From NCBI GenBank assembly GCA_050944355.1, contig JBMNQX010000023.1, forward strand, positions 1 through 21,151: a stretch of 21,151 bases of DNA, given 5' to 3'. Source of the stretch: UBA4285 sp050944355 (GTDB taxonomy: Bacteria; Bacillota; Clostridia; Lachnospirales; Lachnospiraceae). The notes beneath the pieces were generated by a model, which did no database searches, was not told where the DNA came from, and was given only the letters and a program-made list of their open reading frames with translations. Within the stretch, counting starts at the first letter, position 1. Every line of letters starts with the position of its first letter. Positions 7,298-14,864 of the stretch are shown here, one piece after another. A program made the position numbers and the translations under genes.

Positions 7298-9142
7298 ATG
7301 GCTGAATATTATTGCAATCCTCTTAACGTAGATTATCGGTATCAGTTTATAAAAGAACGCGGAGTAGGGAAACTTACCGTTTCAAGGGAGGCAGCAGACC
7401 CGTCTCTCATCCGTTTCAGGGGAAAATATTATTTGTTCGCTTCCATGACTCTTTCCGTATGGGTCTCCGGGGACCTGACCCACTGGGAGGCGAAACGCCT
7501 CCCGGATACACTGCCACTGTATGATTATGCGCCGGATGTGCGAGTTGTCGGTGATGAAGTGATCTTCTGCGCCTCGAGGCGCGGAACCGTCTGTGATTAT
7601 TACCGCACGAAGGACATTGTCAATGGACCGTATGAGAGAGTAGAAGGGACATTTGACTTCTGGGACCCGGACAGCTTTCTCGATGATGACGGGCGCCTCT
7701 ATTTCTATTGGGGATGCAGCGCTACGACGCCGATCTGGGGCGTGGAGCTTGACCCCGAAACACTGAGGCCTCTCACAGAAAGGAAAACACTCATCGAAGG
7801 ACATCCTGAAAAATTCGGATATGAAAGAAACGGTGAGGACAACACGATTGCGCCCAGAACGGAAGAAGAAATTACAGCGGCGGTCAGAAAATTTTTATCC
7901 GAGAGGGGTATATCTCCCTCTGACGTGCCGGCCGGTCAGATGGTGCCTCTTCGCAGCTTTTTGAGCGGAAGACCGTACATTGAAGGCGCCTGGATGACAA
8001 AGCATGGCGGCCGGTACTACCTGCAGTATGCCTGCACGGGCACACAGTACAACGTCTATGCGGACGGTGTCTATGAGTCGGACAGCCCGCTGGGCCCCTT
8101 CCATCCGGCGAAAAACAATCCCTACTCCGTGCATCCGGGCGGATTCATGCCCGGCGCGGGCCACGGATCAACGCTTGAGGATGCGGCGGGAAACTTCTGG
8201 CACACTGCTACCATGCAGATCAGTCAGAATCACAGTTTTGAGAGAAGAGTCGGGCTTTGGCCGGCCGGATTTGACAGCGACGGAAATCTGTTCTGCAATC
8301 AGAGATTCGGCGACTGGCCCATGGAAGTGACAGGGGCCAAGGATGATCCCTGGAAGGAACCCGAATGGTATCTCTTGAGCTATCGCGCAAAGATGAGCGC
8401 TTCCTCTTCTTCAGAGGGAAAAGGACCGGAACGGGCGGCAGACGAAAACGCAAAGACCTGGTGGCAGGCAGGATCGGGCGAGCCGGGTCAGTGGCTTCTC
8501 ATGGATCTCGGAGAGGTGCAGGATGTACACGCCGTGCAGATCAATTTTGCGGACGATGACAGCGATCTTCTGAACGTTTCGATTCCCGGCGCTTTGCAGG
8601 GAGTACAGGGAGAGCGGTTTATTGATCCCGGAGAGAATCTGAAAACCCGCTGGATTCTGGAAGCTTCCAGTGACGGCAAACACTACGCCGTAATCGCCGA
8701 CAGGAAAAATGCCAATACAAATCTGCCCCATGACTTTTTCGTCTATGAGGATGGAATTTCTGCCCGCTTTCTGAAGTTGACAATATTCGAGGTTCCTTAC
8801 GGCGTAAGGCCCTGCATTTCCGGCCTCCGCGTCTTCGGAAAGGGCAGGGGAGAGAAGCCGAAAGCGCCGGAGTTTTCTGCCGTGCGCACGTCTGACTTTG
8901 CGATGAATGTCCGAATTCAGGTGCAGCCGGATACGACAGGATACAATGTTCTCTGGGGATTCGCACCGGACAGACTCTATCACAGCTGGACTTTAATGGG
9001 GGACACGAACCTGACGCCGGACGGGAAGGAAATTACAAAAACCATCGGTATGCTGACCAAAGGTGAGTCTGTGTATGTCCGCGTGGACGCGTTCAATAAA
9101 AATGGAATCACCGGTGGACGAACTTGCGTCTTTATCAAGTGA
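7298..9142 (+). CDS. GH43-family glycosidase with discoidin (F5/8 type C, CBM32-like) and Fn3-like domains
   Basis: 614 residues. The GH43 domain covers ~1-345: ADPSLIRFRGKYYLFAS (33-49, Asp34 the likely base), YAPDVRV (77-83), WDPDSFLDDDGRLYFYWG (122-139, the modulating Asp) and GRPYIEGAWM (224-233, Glu229 the likely acid). Residues ~360-515 match an F5/8 type C fold: MSASSSSEGKGPERAADEN, a WWQAG sheet, GQWLLMDLGEVQDVHAVQI, and a final strand FLKLTIFEVPYG...ISGLRVFG. Residues ~520-614 form a Fn3-like domain (FSAVRTSDFAMNVRI ... VYVRVDAFNKNGITGG). No signal peptide is visible, so the discoidin domain would bind soluble oligosaccharide or help fold the enzyme rather than anchor it to cell-surface glycan. 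CAAAGGAG precedes the ATG by 7 bp. It is followed after 22 bp by the GH2 gene. Substrate is likely an arabinoside or a related pentoside, by family only. Confidence 0.85.
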   Translation: MAEYYCNPLNVDYRYQFIKERGVGKLTVSREAADPSLIRFRGKYYLFASMTLSVWVSGDLTHWEAKRLPDTLPLYDYAPDVRVVGDEVIFCASRRGTVCDYYRTKDIVNGPYERVEGTFDFWDPDSFLDDDGRLYFYWGCSATTPIWGVELDPETLRPLTERKTLIEGHPEKFGYERNGEDNTIAPRTEEEITAAVRKFLSERGISPSDVPAGQMVPLRSFLSGRPYIEGAWMTKHGGRYYLQYACTGTQYNVYADGVYESDSPLGPFHPAKNNPYSVHPGGFMPGAGHGSTLEDAAGNFWHTATMQISQNHSFERRVGLWPAGFDSDGNLFCNQRFGDWPMEVTGAKDDPWKEPEWYLLSYRAKMSASSSSEGKGPERAADENAKTWWQAGSGEPGQWLLMDLGEVQDVHAVQINFADDDSDLLNVSIPGALQGVQGERFIDPGENLKTRWILEASSDGKHYAVIADRKNANTNLPHDFFVYEDGISARFLKLTIFEVPYGVRPCISGLRVFGKGRGEKPKAPEFSAVRTSDFAMNVRIQVQPDTTGYNVLWGFAPDRLYHSWTLMGDTNLTPDGKEITKTIGMLTKGESVYVRVDAFNKNGITGGRTCVFIK

Positions 9143-9164
9143 AAAAGGACAGAAAGAAGGGAAC

Positions 9165-11342
9165 ATGCGCAACATTATATCTTTGAACAAGGAGTGGAAA
9201 TTCACAAAGCCGGGAAACGCACCGGTGATCATAGATCTGCCGCACACCTGGAACGCGGCGGACGGGCAGGACGGCGGCAACGATTATTTCCGCGGCACCT
9301 GCATCTATGAAAAATGTTTCAAGAGGCCTCAGGGCGATGTGGTTTATCTGGAAATTCCGGCGGCCGCGATGACGGCAGTCGTGACGGTAAATGGCCGGGA
9401 AGTCACAAGGCATGCCGGCGGATTCTCGACATTCCGGGTCGACATCACAGAACTTCTTGAAGATGAGAATGTCCTGAGAATAGAAGTGGACAACAGTGAG
9501 AATGACACCGTGTATCCGCAGAAGGCTGATTTCACATTTTATGGGGGACTGTACCGCGGCGTGAATCTCGTGACGGTGCCTGCCGTTCATTTTGATCTTG
9601 ACTATTTCGGCTCCGACGGAATCAAAGTCACACCGATCGTCGATCTCGGGACGAAAACGGCGGAGGTGACGGTCGAGACCTGGCAGAACAGCGATCAGGT
9701 CACGTATATCCTGGGAGATGAGAAGCGGACAGTTCCTTCAAAAGACGGACACGCGAAGACCGTATTTTCCATCGAAAATGTACATCTCTGGGACGGACAG
9801 GCCGATCCGTATCTGTACTCTGTGACGGCAGTACTTGAGAGCGGAGATGCGGTCAGCACGAAGTTCGGATGCCGGAAATTTGAGATCGATCCCGCGAAAG
9901 GCTTTTTCCTGAACGGGAGAAGCTATCCTCTTCGAGGCGTTTCGATTCACCAGGACTGGAAAGGCGTCGGCAACGCGCTGAGTTACGATCAGCACAAAGA
10001 GAACATGGATCTCGTGAAGGAAATCGGGGCTAACGCCGTTCGTCTCGCTCACTATCAGCACGATCAGAGCTTCTATGATCTCTGCGATGAAAACGGCATT
10101 GTCGTGTGGGCCGAAATTCCATTTATCACGCAGTATATGAAAAACGGAAAGGCGAATACGCTGTCTCAGATGCGGGAACTCATCGCGCAGACCTACAACC
10201 ACCCCTGCATTGCGCTCTGGGGGCTGTCAAACGAGATCACAGCCGCCAGTCCGGTCACAGAGGATCTGCTCGAAAATCACAGAGAATTAAACGACCTGTG
10301 CCATACGATGGATCCGACCCGAGAGACCGGGATCGCCAATGTGTTTATGCTTGAGACGGAAAGCCCGATTCTGGATATACCGGATGTCAACGGGTACAAT
10401 CTGTACTTCGGCTGGTACCTCGGCGAGCTGGAACAGAACGACGAGTTCTTTGACGAGTTCCACAGGAAGTATCCTGACAAGCCGATCGGCTTCACGGAAT
10501 ACGGAGCCGACGCGAATGTGGCGTATCAGTCCGACAGACCTGAGAAGGGCGATTATACCGAGAGCTATCAGTGCGTCTACCACGAGCATATGATCAAACT
10601 CTTAGAGGAGAGACCGTGGATCTGGGGATCTTTTGTCTGGAATCTGTGCGATTTTGCGGCGGACGGCCGCGACGAGGGCGGCAAGCACGGCGAGAACCAG
10701 AAAGGCCTTGTGACATTTGACCGCGAGACAAAGAAAGACGCTTTCTACGCTTACAAAGCCGCCTGGAACAAGACCTCTCCGTTCGTTCATATCTGCGGAA
10801 GAAGATACGTCGACAGACCTGAGGAAAAGACAGAAGTAAAGGTGTACTCCAATCAGGACGAGGTGTCGCTGTATCTGGATGGCAAATGCCTGGAAAGCAA
10901 AAAGGGGCACGAAGTATTCATTTTTCAGGTTCCGATAAGCGGCGAACACATCGTCGAGGCAAAGTCGGGCGAAGTGTCAGATCTCATCAAAATAAGGAAA
11001 GTCGAAAAGCCGAATCCGGACTATTCCTTTAAGCAGCGCTCAGAGGTGATGAACTGGTTTGACAAGGACGAACAGAAGCCGGGTTATTTTTCCATTCACG
11101 ATAAACTGGGCGAACTGATGGCGGACCCTGAGGCCGGCGCGGTTGTCGGCAGGCTGATGGCGAAGGCGTCGGCGAGCCGCGGGGACGTGGCCAAGGCCAC
11201 CAGCGGAAACGCAAATCTGCAGAAAATGATGGCCGGGATGCGCCTTGACAGTATGCTCAAACAGGTCGGAGATACGATAAATGAAGAGCAGGTCAAACAG
11301 TTGAACAGAGTATTACAGGGAATAAAGAAGTCGAAGACATAA
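9165..11342 (+). CDS. GH2 beta-galactosidase-like enzyme with C-terminal helical accessory module
   Basis: 725 residues. The domain order is the usual GH2 one: jelly roll (1-140, with LNKEWKF, LPHTWN and YFRGTCIYEK), immunoglobulin-like domain (~145-240), and TIM barrel (~245-545) with GVSIHQDW, ANAVRLAHYQHD, LWGLSNEI (Glu357, acid/base) and GFTEYGADA (Glu445, nucleophile). A DUF4982-like sandwich follows (~548-612). Residues ~641-722 are an extra helical module not part of GH2 (own entry). The reading frame is open back to 9063, but that part overlaps the upstream GH43 coding sequence and lacks GH2 homology. The ATG at 9165, with GAAGG just upstream and the standard N-terminus MRNIISLNKEWKF, is the likely start. 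No signal peptide is seen. It is the last gene of the operon, directly before a strong terminator. Beta-galactosidase is the likeliest activity; beta-glucuronidase is less likely because the sequence pattern is LacZ-like. Confidence 0.87.
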   Translation: MRNIISLNKEWKFTKPGNAPVIIDLPHTWNAADGQDGGNDYFRGTCIYEKCFKRPQGDVVYLEIPAAAMTAVVTVNGREVTRHAGGFSTFRVDITELLEDENVLRIEVDNSENDTVYPQKADFTFYGGLYRGVNLVTVPAVHFDLDYFGSDGIKVTPIVDLGTKTAEVTVETWQNSDQVTYILGDEKRTVPSKDGHAKTVFSIENVHLWDGQADPYLYSVTAVLESGDAVSTKFGCRKFEIDPAKGFFLNGRSYPLRGVSIHQDWKGVGNALSYDQHKENMDLVKEIGANAVRLAHYQHDQSFYDLCDENGIVVWAEIPFITQYMKNGKANTLSQMRELIAQTYNHPCIALWGLSNEITAASPVTEDLLENHRELNDLCHTMDPTRETGIANVFMLETESPILDIPDVNGYNLYFGWYLGELEQNDEFFDEFHRKYPDKPIGFTEYGADANVAYQSDRPEKGDYTESYQCVYHEHMIKLLEERPWIWGSFVWNLCDFAADGRDEGGKHGENQKGLVTFDRETKKDAFYAYKAAWNKTSPFVHICGRRYVDRPEEKTEVKVYSNQDEVSLYLDGKCLESKKGHEVFIFQVPISGEHIVEAKSGEVSDLIKIRKVEKPNPDYSFKQRSEVMNWFDKDEQKPGYFSIHDKLGELMADPEAGAVVGRLMAKASASRGDVAKATSGNANLQKMMAGMRLDSMLKQVGDTINEEQVKQLNRVLQGIKKSKT
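11085..11330 (+). other. Small helical accessory domain (DUF1858-like), C-terminal copy
   Basis: Residues 641-722 of the GH2 protein: YFSIHDKLGELMADPEAGAVVGRL, a Gly/Ala/Ser-rich middle, then MAGMRLDSMLKQVGDTINEEQ and a closing helix VKQLNRVLQGI. Aligned by eye with the N-terminal module of the first GH43 (KLRDLMENEQAVKIL ... LSIEQLVGYA ... LNTELDRLN), the order of a LxxLMxxxxAxxxL helix, a loop, an (M/L)xLxxLxxxx block and a last LNxxLxxxx helix is shared. Role is unknown; oligomerisation or enzyme clustering is a guess. Confidence 0.55.
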
Positions 11343-11349
11343 TGGTATC

Positions 11350-11386
11350 GCCGGGGCAGTCCAGAGAGACTGGCCCCGGCATTTTT
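11350..11386 (+). terminator. Rho-independent terminator of the glycosidase operon
   Basis: GCCGGGGC (11350-11357) pairs with GCCCCGGC (11373-11380). The stem is extended by AGTC/GACT with one bulged G, has a 6-nt loop, and is followed by ATTTTT (11381-11386). It lies 8 bp after the GH2 stop codon and closes the rightward operon. Confidence 0.92.
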
Positions 11387-11399
11387 AATTTAGACACCA

Positions 11400-11433
11400 G
11401 AAAAAAATAAGGAGGCCGTTTTGCGGCCTCCTT
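11400..11433 (-). terminator. Rho-independent terminator of the leftward operon
   Basis: AAGGAGGCCG (11409-11418) and CGGCCTCCTT (11424-11433) form a perfect 10-bp stem with a 5-nt loop. Seen on the minus strand it is followed by TTATTTTTTT, so it ends transcription coming from the gene whose stop is at 11462. With the rightward terminator it insulates two convergent operons. Confidence 0.92.
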
Positions 11434-11461
11434 ACTGCGCTGATACTATGGAATGATCACG

Positions 11462-12286
11462 TTATATGTAACGGTCGAATGTCTCTTTTGCCGATTTCAT
11501 GGCGGCGAATCCCGAACTGCCTTCCGACCTGACAGCTTCCATGACCATGTACTCGACACCGGCCGCAGAAGCCGCGTCGAAAATCGCTCTCAGGTTGAAA
11601 TTTCCCGATCCCATGGGAACCCGCTCGAGCATCTTATCGCTGAAAAGCACGTCCTTGCTCCTTTTGACGGCGATGTCCGAGAAATGAATCAGTGGGACTC
11701 TGCCCTTTGCCATCGCGAGAAAGTCAATCGGACTCATCCCGCTCATCTGAACTCCGAATATGTCCATTTCGTAATTCAGATCCGGCGCCCATTCCAGTGT
11801 CCTCTCGAACAGCGTGTGCCCGTTGATCTTCGCGAATTCTCCGACGTGGTTGTGAGCGCAGAGCCGGATACCGTCTGCTTTCAGGCGCTCGGCGTATCCT
11901 TGTGTCACTCTGCAGTACCGGTAAAGGTCTTCCTCCGTCTCTATCTCTCCGGTCGGGAGTCCGGCAAAACGGAGGGTGTCACACCCCAGACTTTTCAGAG
12001 TCTGGACGGCCTCATCATAATTTCCGGTCAGGGAAAGCGCCCTCTTTCCCGCAAAACGAACCGGCTCGGCAAAGGGGCCGCCGTACGTGCAGCTCACGGC
12101 GCAGACACGCACATCCAGCTCCTGGCTCGCTTTTTTCAGATCGGTTAAAAATTTATCTGTGAGATCCAGGTGACCGGAAATTTCAATGAAACGGTATCCG
12201 ATTTCCTTTGTCTTTTGTAAGGCCTGATAAATGCCGTTTTTCTCGATTTCTTCTTCGATGCACATGGTCTGAAGTGCAGCTTCCAT
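11462..12286 (-). CDS. Sugar phosphate isomerase/epimerase-like TIM-barrel protein
   Basis: 274 residues of the xylose isomerase-like TIM-barrel superfamily (AP endonuclease 2 fold), a group that includes 2-keto-myo-inositol dehydratases, hydroxypyruvate isomerases and sugar epimerases. Candidate metal ligands and catalytic residues sit where the family has them: His145 and His147 (LCAHNHVGEF), Asp175 (YEMDIFGV), His201 (IHFSDI) and Glu250 (YMVMEA). The early strands (GYRFIEISG, VRVCAVSC, LRFAGLP) fit the barrel. Length is normal. GAGGAGAG is well placed upstream of the ATG. It is the last gene of a leftward operon and lies 69 bp after the permease gene, so it probably handles an intermediate of the compound that the permease imports. 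Product specificity cannot be assigned from sequence. Confidence 0.8.
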   Translation of the reverse strand: MEAALQTMCIEEEIEKNGIYQALQKTKEIGYRFIEISGHLDLTDKFLTDLKKASQELDVRVCAVSCTYGGPFAEPVRFAGKRALSLTGNYDEAVQTLKSLGCDTLRFAGLPTGEIETEEDLYRYCRVTQGYAERLKADGIRLCAHNHVGEFAKINGHTLFERTLEWAPDLNYEMDIFGVQMSGMSPIDFLAMAKGRVPLIHFSDIAVKRSKDVLFSDKMLERVPMGSGNFNLRAIFDAASAAGVEYMVMEAVRSEGSSGFAAMKSAKETFDRYI

Positions 12287-12355
12287 GTTTTTCTCTCCTC
12301 GTCATTTCAGTGAATGCGTATGCTTCCCGGTTTGTTGATCTTTGAAAAGTACAGA

Positions 12356-13642
12356 TCAGTATACGGGGAAGAAGTAATTTGTGCTGAGGGAAAGAACGAA
12401 GATGGCGATGATGATGTACGGCAGCGTGAATCTCAGGCAGCGGACAGGGCTGTATCCGGCAATCGAGTACATCACTGCGCCTTCACCGGATCCGGACGGG
12501 AACGCGATGGCGAGGTTGCATCCGAATGTAATGGCGATGGCAAGACCTCTCGGGTCCCAGCCCGCGGTCAGCGCGATCGACGCGGCGACCGGAATCAGAA
12601 CGGCCTGGCATCCCGCATTTGCCATGAATGTTGTCATCACGACCGACACGGTTGTGAAGATCAGAATGATCATGAAAGAGCTCATATCCGTTCCGATGAT
12701 GTTCATCAGCCAGCTGCCGATCAACTCTCCGGCTCCGGAAACACCCATGGCGGTCGCCATCGTCAGAACGCCGGCGAGCATGAAGGTGAGATCCGAGCAC
12801 AGGCCTCTGACGGTTTCTTCGACGGTGATGATTCTCAGATAGAGCAGAACGAGAACGCTGATGGCCGGCGCGATCCACATGAATCTTCCGGTCCACTGAT
12901 TCAGAAGCATGCAGAGCATGGTGCCGATGAAGCAGACGTAGATGACATTTTCCTGAAATTTACTGATTTCAACATCATCACTTGTCATCTCGCCGAGACC
13001 GATTTCAACTTCATTTTTCTTTTTCGGCATCAGGCGGAAGCAGAAAATGCAGAACAGAGTGATGACGATGACCGGAAGGACCATGACTTTGAAAGGATCC
13101 AGGATGGTCAGCTGATACTGTTCGTCGGGAATAATGCCTTCATAAAAAGCGTTGATGGTCGCGAAGTTTGAGGCGCCCTGCGAGACGGGCAGAAACCATT
13201 TCCAGATTTCCATGATGCCGGTCATGGGCAGCAGCAGGCGGAACGCCGTGTAGTCTCCGTTTTCGTCGTCAAGTCCCTGTAAAAATGTGTAGATAATCGG
13301 CACAGCGGCTGTCAGCGGCATGAAAGAGGCGAACAGAGCAGAAGCAAGGGCGAAGCTGGAGACGAGGACAAGTCCTTTCTTCCCTTTCTGCTTCCCGAGG
13401 AACGTGCGGATGGATTTTACAGCATGCGTCTTCATGAGAGCCATGCTGAGAACCATCATCGGCGCAACCAGGATTACCGTGTTGTTCGCAAATCCGCTGA
13501 AAGCTTCCGCGGGCGTCAGTACGCCTGTGACGACCAGCAGCACGCAGGCAGTCATGGCCACGACGCCCATCTTGAACTTGTTGCTCAGGAACATGACGGC
13601 CATGATCGCCATAATTATCAGTACGATATACGCTTGTGACAT
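12356..13642 (-). CDS. SLC13/ion-transporter superfamily permease, probable carboxylate transporter
   Basis: 428 residues, almost entirely hydrophobic, with about eleven membrane segments. The fold reads as the divalent anion:Na+ symporter/ArsB-like ion transporter superfamily. Two inverted halves each hold a hairpin-type motif: FMPLTAAVPIIYTF with GASNFATINAFYEG in the first half, and TTFMANAGCQAVLIPVAAS in the second. A charged cytoplasmic loop with PKKKNEVEIGLGEM sits in the middle. Such permeases usually carry di- or tricarboxylates, sulfate or related anions, so the substrate here is most likely a small organic acid. AGAAGGAG lies 8 bp upstream of the ATG. It lies between an amidohydrolase gene (64 bp upstream) and a sugar isomerase-like gene. 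Exact substrate is unknown. Confidence 0.82.
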   Translation of the reverse strand: MSQAYIVLIIMAIMAVMFLSNKFKMGVVAMTACVLLVVTGVLTPAEAFSGFANNTVILVAPMMVLSMALMKTHAVKSIRTFLGKQKGKKGLVLVSSFALASALFASFMPLTAAVPIIYTFLQGLDDENGDYTAFRLLLPMTGIMEIWKWFLPVSQGASNFATINAFYEGIIPDEQYQLTILDPFKVMVLPVIVITLFCIFCFRLMPKKKNEVEIGLGEMTSDDVEISKFQENVIYVCFIGTMLCMLLNQWTGRFMWIAPAISVLVLLYLRIITVEETVRGLCSDLTFMLAGVLTMATAMGVSGAGELIGSWLMNIIGTDMSSFMIILIFTTVSVVMTTFMANAGCQAVLIPVAASIALTAGWDPRGLAIAITFGCNLAIAFPSGSGEGAVMYSIAGYSPVRCLRFTLPYIIIAIFVLSLSTNYFFPVY

Positions 13643-13706
13643 GATCTTTCTCCTTCTTTTGTGAAATTTTTATTGGAAACACAAGTGATTTATAAGAATC
13701 GGATTT

Positions 13707-14864
13707 TCAGCACTCGGTATAGAAGTCCGACTGGCAGTAAGCGATCTCACCGCCGAGCATCGTCAGCTGCGGAATAAGAATCCCAGAACCCGTGACAGAG
13801 GCGCCGAGGCAGTCCTTAAATGTGATGCTCTTTTCTTTCCATTTCAGGATCGCAATGTCCGCCTGCGCTCCCGGTGACAAATGTCCGATCTGTTTCGAAA
13901 GTCCCATGGCTTTCGCCGGTGCGATGGTGACCGCCCGGACGATGTCGGTGAGATTCATTCCCAGCGCGGCGTATTTTGACATCAGCGTGGGAAGATTCTT
14001 CATGTAGTACGGTTTCCGGCTGAAAAATATCGTCGCGTCCGTGCTGATGATGTCCGGGAGGAATCCGTCGGCGAGCGCTTTCCGGCAGACTTCCATTCCG
14101 AAGTTTCCGTAGCCGTTGGCCGCGTCAAACAGCACGCCGCGTTCCCTCGCGTCCCGGATTTCCGGCTTTACTTTTCCATCCTCACCGATGATCGTGTCCC
14201 CTTTTCCCTGATAGCAGTGCGCGTAGATGTCTCCCTTCCGGAGACGGCCCGCGATTTCCTTTACGGGAACCGGCGGATCGGTCGTGTGCACGCATACGCC
14301 GACGCCGTGCGCCGCGGCGATCTCAATCAGTTTGTCCAGATATTCATTGGCCTTTTCTTCCGGGACCATTCCTTTGGAATCGACCATTTTGAGCCCCAGG
14401 ATTTGTCCGGAATATTGATCCAGAAGCCACCCGAGCTTTTTCATGTCGTATTTCGTGTAATCCCAGCTCGGCTTGTACGCCATGGATGCCTGACCCAGCG
14501 GATGGGGTGAGAGATAGCTGCGGACGTGAATCGCGGCCGATGACGCCACGTCCTTGTAGAACGACTCATAATTGGCCGTCCCGGCTGTCCCTGCGTCGAC
14601 CGCTGCAGTGACGCCGTCCGCCGGAAGAAAATCGGCTCGGACGCTGTTGAACGATCCCTCGTGAAACATATGCGCGTGGAAATCGATCAGCCCCGGCGTC
14701 ACGATGCAGCCTTTGGCGTCGATCACTCCGTTCAGCCAGTCCGTCTCAGGCTCTTCCGTGAGATCCACGATCCGGCTCCCGACAACGGCGATGTCTTTCA
14801 CTTCGTCCGTCCCGTTCGCGGGATCGATGACCCGGCCGTTTCGGATCAGATAGTCAACTTTCAT
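13707..14864 (-). CDS. Amidohydrolase/deacetylase family metallohydrolase (Atu3266/EF0837-like)
   Basis: 385 residues with the dihydroorotase-like amidohydrolase fold. The metal centre can be traced: His63 and His65 (LIDFHAHM), Lys159 (LGLKMVDS, expected to be carbamylated and to bridge two metals), His193 (CVHTTDPP), His216 (YAHCYQGKGDT) and Asp276 (IISTDAT). N- and C-terminal strands form the small composite beta-sandwich (RNGRVIDP; GAQADIAIL). The closest family I recognise is the Atu3266/EF0837 group. Its Agrobacterium member hydrolyses acetyl-(R)-mandelate and N-acetyl-D-amino acids, so cleavage of an ester or amide next to a carboxylate is expected. The start codon overlaps the stop of the UxuA-like gene by 4 bp, with AAAGGAG upstream, so the two are translationally coupled. 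True substrate is unknown; dihydroorotase itself is unlikely given the context. Confidence 0.83.
   Translation of the reverse strand: MKVDYLIRNGRVIDPANGTDEVKDIAVVGSRIVDLTEEPETDWLNGVIDAKGCIVTPGLIDFHAHMFHEGSFNSVRADFLPADGVTAAVDAGTAGTANYESFYKDVASSAAIHVRSYLSPHPLGQASMAYKPSWDYTKYDMKKLGWLLDQYSGQILGLKMVDSKGMVPEEKANEYLDKLIEIAAAHGVGVCVHTTDPPVPVKEIAGRLRKGDIYAHCYQGKGDTIIGEDGKVKPEIRDARERGVLFDAANGYGNFGMEVCRKALADGFLPDIISTDATIFFSRKPYYMKNLPTLMSKYAALGMNLTDIVRAVTIAPAKAMGLSKQIGHLSPGAQADIAILKWKEKSITFKDCLGASVTGSGILIPQLTMLGGEIAYCQSDFYTEC

Noticed and set aside
9063..9164. Upstream extension of the GH2 gene by 34 codons
   Set aside because: It overlaps the end of the upstream GH43 gene, lacks GH2 homology, and a ribosome binding site precedes the ATG at 9165.
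11453..12148. Rightward open frame of 231 codons opposite the TIM-barrel isomerase gene
   Set aside because: The opposite strand has a good ribosome binding site, family motifs and a terminator; this frame has none.
12314..13171. Long rightward open frame (285 codons) opposite the SLC13 permease gene
   Set aside because: It is antisense to a well-supported membrane protein; its translation is highly charged, rich in Asp, Arg and His, with no family features. It is a codon-bias shadow.
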